47,372 nucleotides of DNA from positions 1 through 47,372 of the forward strand of contig DUMC01000123.1 in the NCBI GenBank assembly GCA_012840075.1. Direction: 5' to 3'. Below are positions 45,819-47,372 of the stretch, in pieces; the stretch's first letter is position 1, and each line of letters starts with the position of its first letter. The notes below the pieces were generated by a model. The model was not told the DNA's origin, made no database searches, and saw only the letters and a program-made list of their open reading frames with translations. This DNA comes from Clostridiaceae bacterium (GTDB lineage Bacteria; Bacillota; Clostridia; Acetivibrionales; DUMC01). The translations under genes were made by a program, and so were the position numbers.

Positions 45819-46262
45819 ATGAATAAGGTTATTTTGTTAGGCCGGCTTACAAGAGATCCTGAATTAAGATATACGACTAATAACACAGCAGTTTGTAACT
45901 TTACTCTTGCTGTTAATCGAAGATTCGCAAAAGCCGGGGAAGAAAGACAAGCAGATTTTATTCCCATTGTAGTATGGGATAAACTGGCTGAATTCTGTGG
46001 GAAATATTTCTTAAAAGGGCGCCAGGTTGCAATTGTCGGCCGCATACAGACAAGAACCTGGGATGACAACGAAGGCAAAAGGCATTATGTAACCGAAGTT
46101 GTAGCAGAAGAAGCATACTTTGCTGATAGCAAGCCGGAAGATGTTTCACGCAAGGCCGATGGCTTTAATTTGGATTATAATGACCAAGTATTGCCGTCAG
46201 AAGACAACGATAGCGATGATGGCTTCTATCAAGATGATGACGATGATGAGCTGCCTTTTTAA
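45819..46262 (+). CDS. ssb: single-stranded DNA-binding protein
   Basis: A 147-residue SSB with the OB fold (MNKVILLGRLTRDPELRYT, VCNFTLAVNRRF, DFIPIVVWDKLAEFCGKYF, KGRQVAIVGRIQTRTW) and an acidic disordered tail ending in DDDELPF, the conserved peptide that recruits replication and repair partners. It lies between rpsF and rpsR as in most Firmicutes. The spacing after rpsF is 47 bases. Confidence 0.97.
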   Translation: MNKVILLGRLTRDPELRYTTNNTAVCNFTLAVNRRFAKAGEERQADFIPIVVWDKLAEFCGKYFLKGRQVAIVGRIQTRTWDDNEGKRHYVTEVVAEEAYFADSKPEDVSRKADGFNLDYNDQVLPSEDNDSDDGFYQDDDDDELPF

Positions 46263-46461
46263 GAGATGATGAACTGCCTTTAAATAATTGGCAAGTGACA
46301 TGGAAAGTTAAATTTATTTTGAAAATTATATTGCTTCATTTGACGACAACAGAAGAATGTTGCTTTAGTCATGTGAGGCTTAAACGGTATTGAAATTTTG
46401 GAATTTAGAATTGATTAAATACAGAAATTAAGATTTGGTTGAGAGGAAGGAGGTTTTTGAA

Positions 46462-46770
46462 TTGACAACGGCGCAGAAAAAGGAAAAGGAGAACAAAGCA
46501 GTAGCAAAGGAGACTCAGGAAAAGGCTGAAACTACTCCTAAAACTCCTGTAAAGATAAGGAGACAAAAAAAGAAAGTTTGTGCTTTTTGTACGGATAAAA
46601 TTGAACATATAGATTATAAAGATGTAGCAAGATTGAAAAAGTTTATCTCCGAAAGAGGCAAAATCCTCCCGAGAAGAATATCGGGTAATTGCGCAAAGCA
46701 CCAGAGAGAGCTGACAACAGCAATTAAGCGCGCAAGACAAATTGCTTTATTGCCTTATACTGCAGATTAG
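46462..46770 (+). CDS. rpsR: 30S ribosomal protein S18
   Basis: A 102-residue S18: [40 protein letters not shown] and [21 protein letters not shown]. The two zinc-ribbon-like C-terminal cysteines (CAFC, NCAKH) are present. The N-terminus carries an extra 35-residue Lys/Glu-rich extension ([20 protein letters not shown]) relative to the usual 75-80 residues. AAGGAGGT at 46447-46454 with TTG 46462 seven bases later defines the start; the frame is open to TTG 46435 without a site. Confidence 0.95.
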   Translation: MTTAQKKEKENKAVAKETQEKAETTPKTPVKIRRQKKKVCAFCTDKIEHIDYKDVARLKKFISERGKILPRRISGNCAKHQRELTTAIKRARQIALLPYTAD

Positions 46771-47290
46771 AACTTTTAAGACAGAGATAGGTGCTTTAAG
46801 AAGACAGAAGAGAGGGTCTTAAGACTTCTTGAGACTATAGAGAAAAGAACCTTAAAGCAAAGGAAAAAACCAATATGGTAGGACGATTTCTAGAAATAAT
46901 GAAAATGAGCAAATAAGCAAAAGAAATAGAAATCGTTTTACCATAATTTTTTCTTAGCAACATATTTATTTCCTTGTATTAAAATTTTTGTGGCGTACAT
47001 AATACATAGCAAACATACTTAGAAAAATTTCTACTCGTATACAAAGCATTATATTTCATCCACGGCATTATGCTTTTCTAACTTATATAAAGATTTTGCA
47101 AACTTGTATAAATAAAGGTTTGCCAAAAACCAAATTTCATTTTACTTAAATATCAACAAAAAGATAAAAAAAGATAAAAAAGATTTGCATAAAGATTTTA
47201 ATTTTATTTTTTTTAGGATTATTGTATGATACAATAAATAAAAAGTACAGTACTTACGCAAAGTTAGCTGAACCTTGACAAGCTCATATA
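46771..47290. other. intergenic region after rpsR
   Basis: About 520 bases without a gene. It contains the rpsR terminator (46874-46954), several AAAGAT/AAAGATTT runs, and from about 47247 a stretch that may be the end of an insertion sequence (see next feature). Confidence 0.5.
46874..46954 (+). terminator. intrinsic terminator of the rpsF-ssb-rpsR operon
   Basis: TATGGTAGGACGATTTCTA (46874-46892) pairs with TAGAAATCGTTTTACCATA (46927-46945): a 19-bp stem with two G-U pairs in RNA, followed by ATTTTTTCTT. Confidence 0.75.
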
Positions 47291-47371
47291 TTAGGCACCT
47301 AATTTGCCCCAAATGGTTGTTGCTGCAGGATCTGTGACATTATTTACCTGTTTACTTTCACACTCTTTTGA
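47291..47371 (-). CDS. C-terminal end of an unidentified protein, possibly a transposase (partial)
   Basis: A minus-strand frame enters from the right edge and ends at TAA 47291-47293 after KQVNNVTDPAATTIWGKLGA. It is followed by TTACGTAAG-like sequence: AAGTACTGTACTTTT and ACTTTGCGTAAGTACTG on the minus strand, resembling insertion-sequence ends. With only 26 residues visible the family cannot be named; an insertion-sequence transposase is a guess from the neighbouring end-like sequence. Confidence 0.3.
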   Translation of the reverse strand, partial: SKECESKQVNNVTDPAATTIWGKLGA

Positions 47372-47372
47372 T

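Overview
The window reads as a chromosomal segment of an AT-rich, anaerobic, plant- or host-glycan-degrading Clostridia-type Firmicute. The evidence is the low GC content, strong AGGAGG ribosome-binding sites with several TTG starts, YesM/YesN-type two-component systems, an anaerobic sulfatase-maturating radical-SAM enzyme, and the order rpsF-ssb-rpsR with an S6:S18-type leader hairpin. The species cannot be named from this sequence alone.

Layout. 1-1.1 kb: a truncated sensor/AraC-type gene beside short AT-rich repeats. 2-8.7 kb: a 4Fe-4S reductive-dehalogenase/QueG-like protein, a BadF/BadG-type amino-sugar kinase, a murQ with an internal deletion, a BNR-repeat sialidase-like protein and a GH36 alpha-galactosidase. 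9-16 kb: a GntR/LacI hybrid regulator, then an operon of Gfo/Idh/MocA dehydrogenase, HpaI-type aldolase, SDR, aldo/keto reductase and a truncated sialidase-like gene, followed by a TIM-barrel epimerase. 16-24 kb: divergent GHL10-type glycosidase and GH78 alpha-rhamnosidase-like genes sharing a 38-bp operator palindrome, leuB, nagB, a TetR regulator carrying the same operator core, and a small beta-sandwich protein. 24-26 kb: an M55 D-aminopeptidase and a DapA/NanA-family lyase on the minus strand. 26-34 kb: a YesN/YesM pair whose kinase is cut and joined to a headless glycosidase, another BNR protein, an alpha/beta hydrolase and an amidohydrolase. 34-43 kb: the sulfatase-maturating enzyme, a second damaged YesN/YesM pair, a PcRGLX/YetA-like protein, a metallophosphoesterase and a sulfatase stub. 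43-45 kb: a CBM9-like protein and an MFS transporter. 45-47.4 kb: rpsF-ssb-rpsR and the C-terminal end of a possible transposase at the right edge.

Function. Taken together the genes suggest intracellular processing of branched acidic or amino-sugar-containing oligosaccharides (rhamnose, galactose, possibly sulfated or acetylated side groups). The products would be taken through kinase, etherase, aldolase and dehydrogenase steps. No ABC sugar transporter, the usual partner of YesMN systems, is present; the only recognisable transporter is the MFS protein.

The two strongest observations are these. (1) A TetR operator core, ACTGAC-TG-GTCAGT, lies three bases downstream of the -10 at the tetR promoter and, in the same geometry, at both divergent promoters of the GHL10/GH78 pair, which defines a local regulon. 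(2) At least eight genes are truncated, internally deleted or joined to foreign tails, mostly without any insertion sequence at the break. This is either serial deletion during decay of a glycan locus or an assembly problem, and reads should decide.
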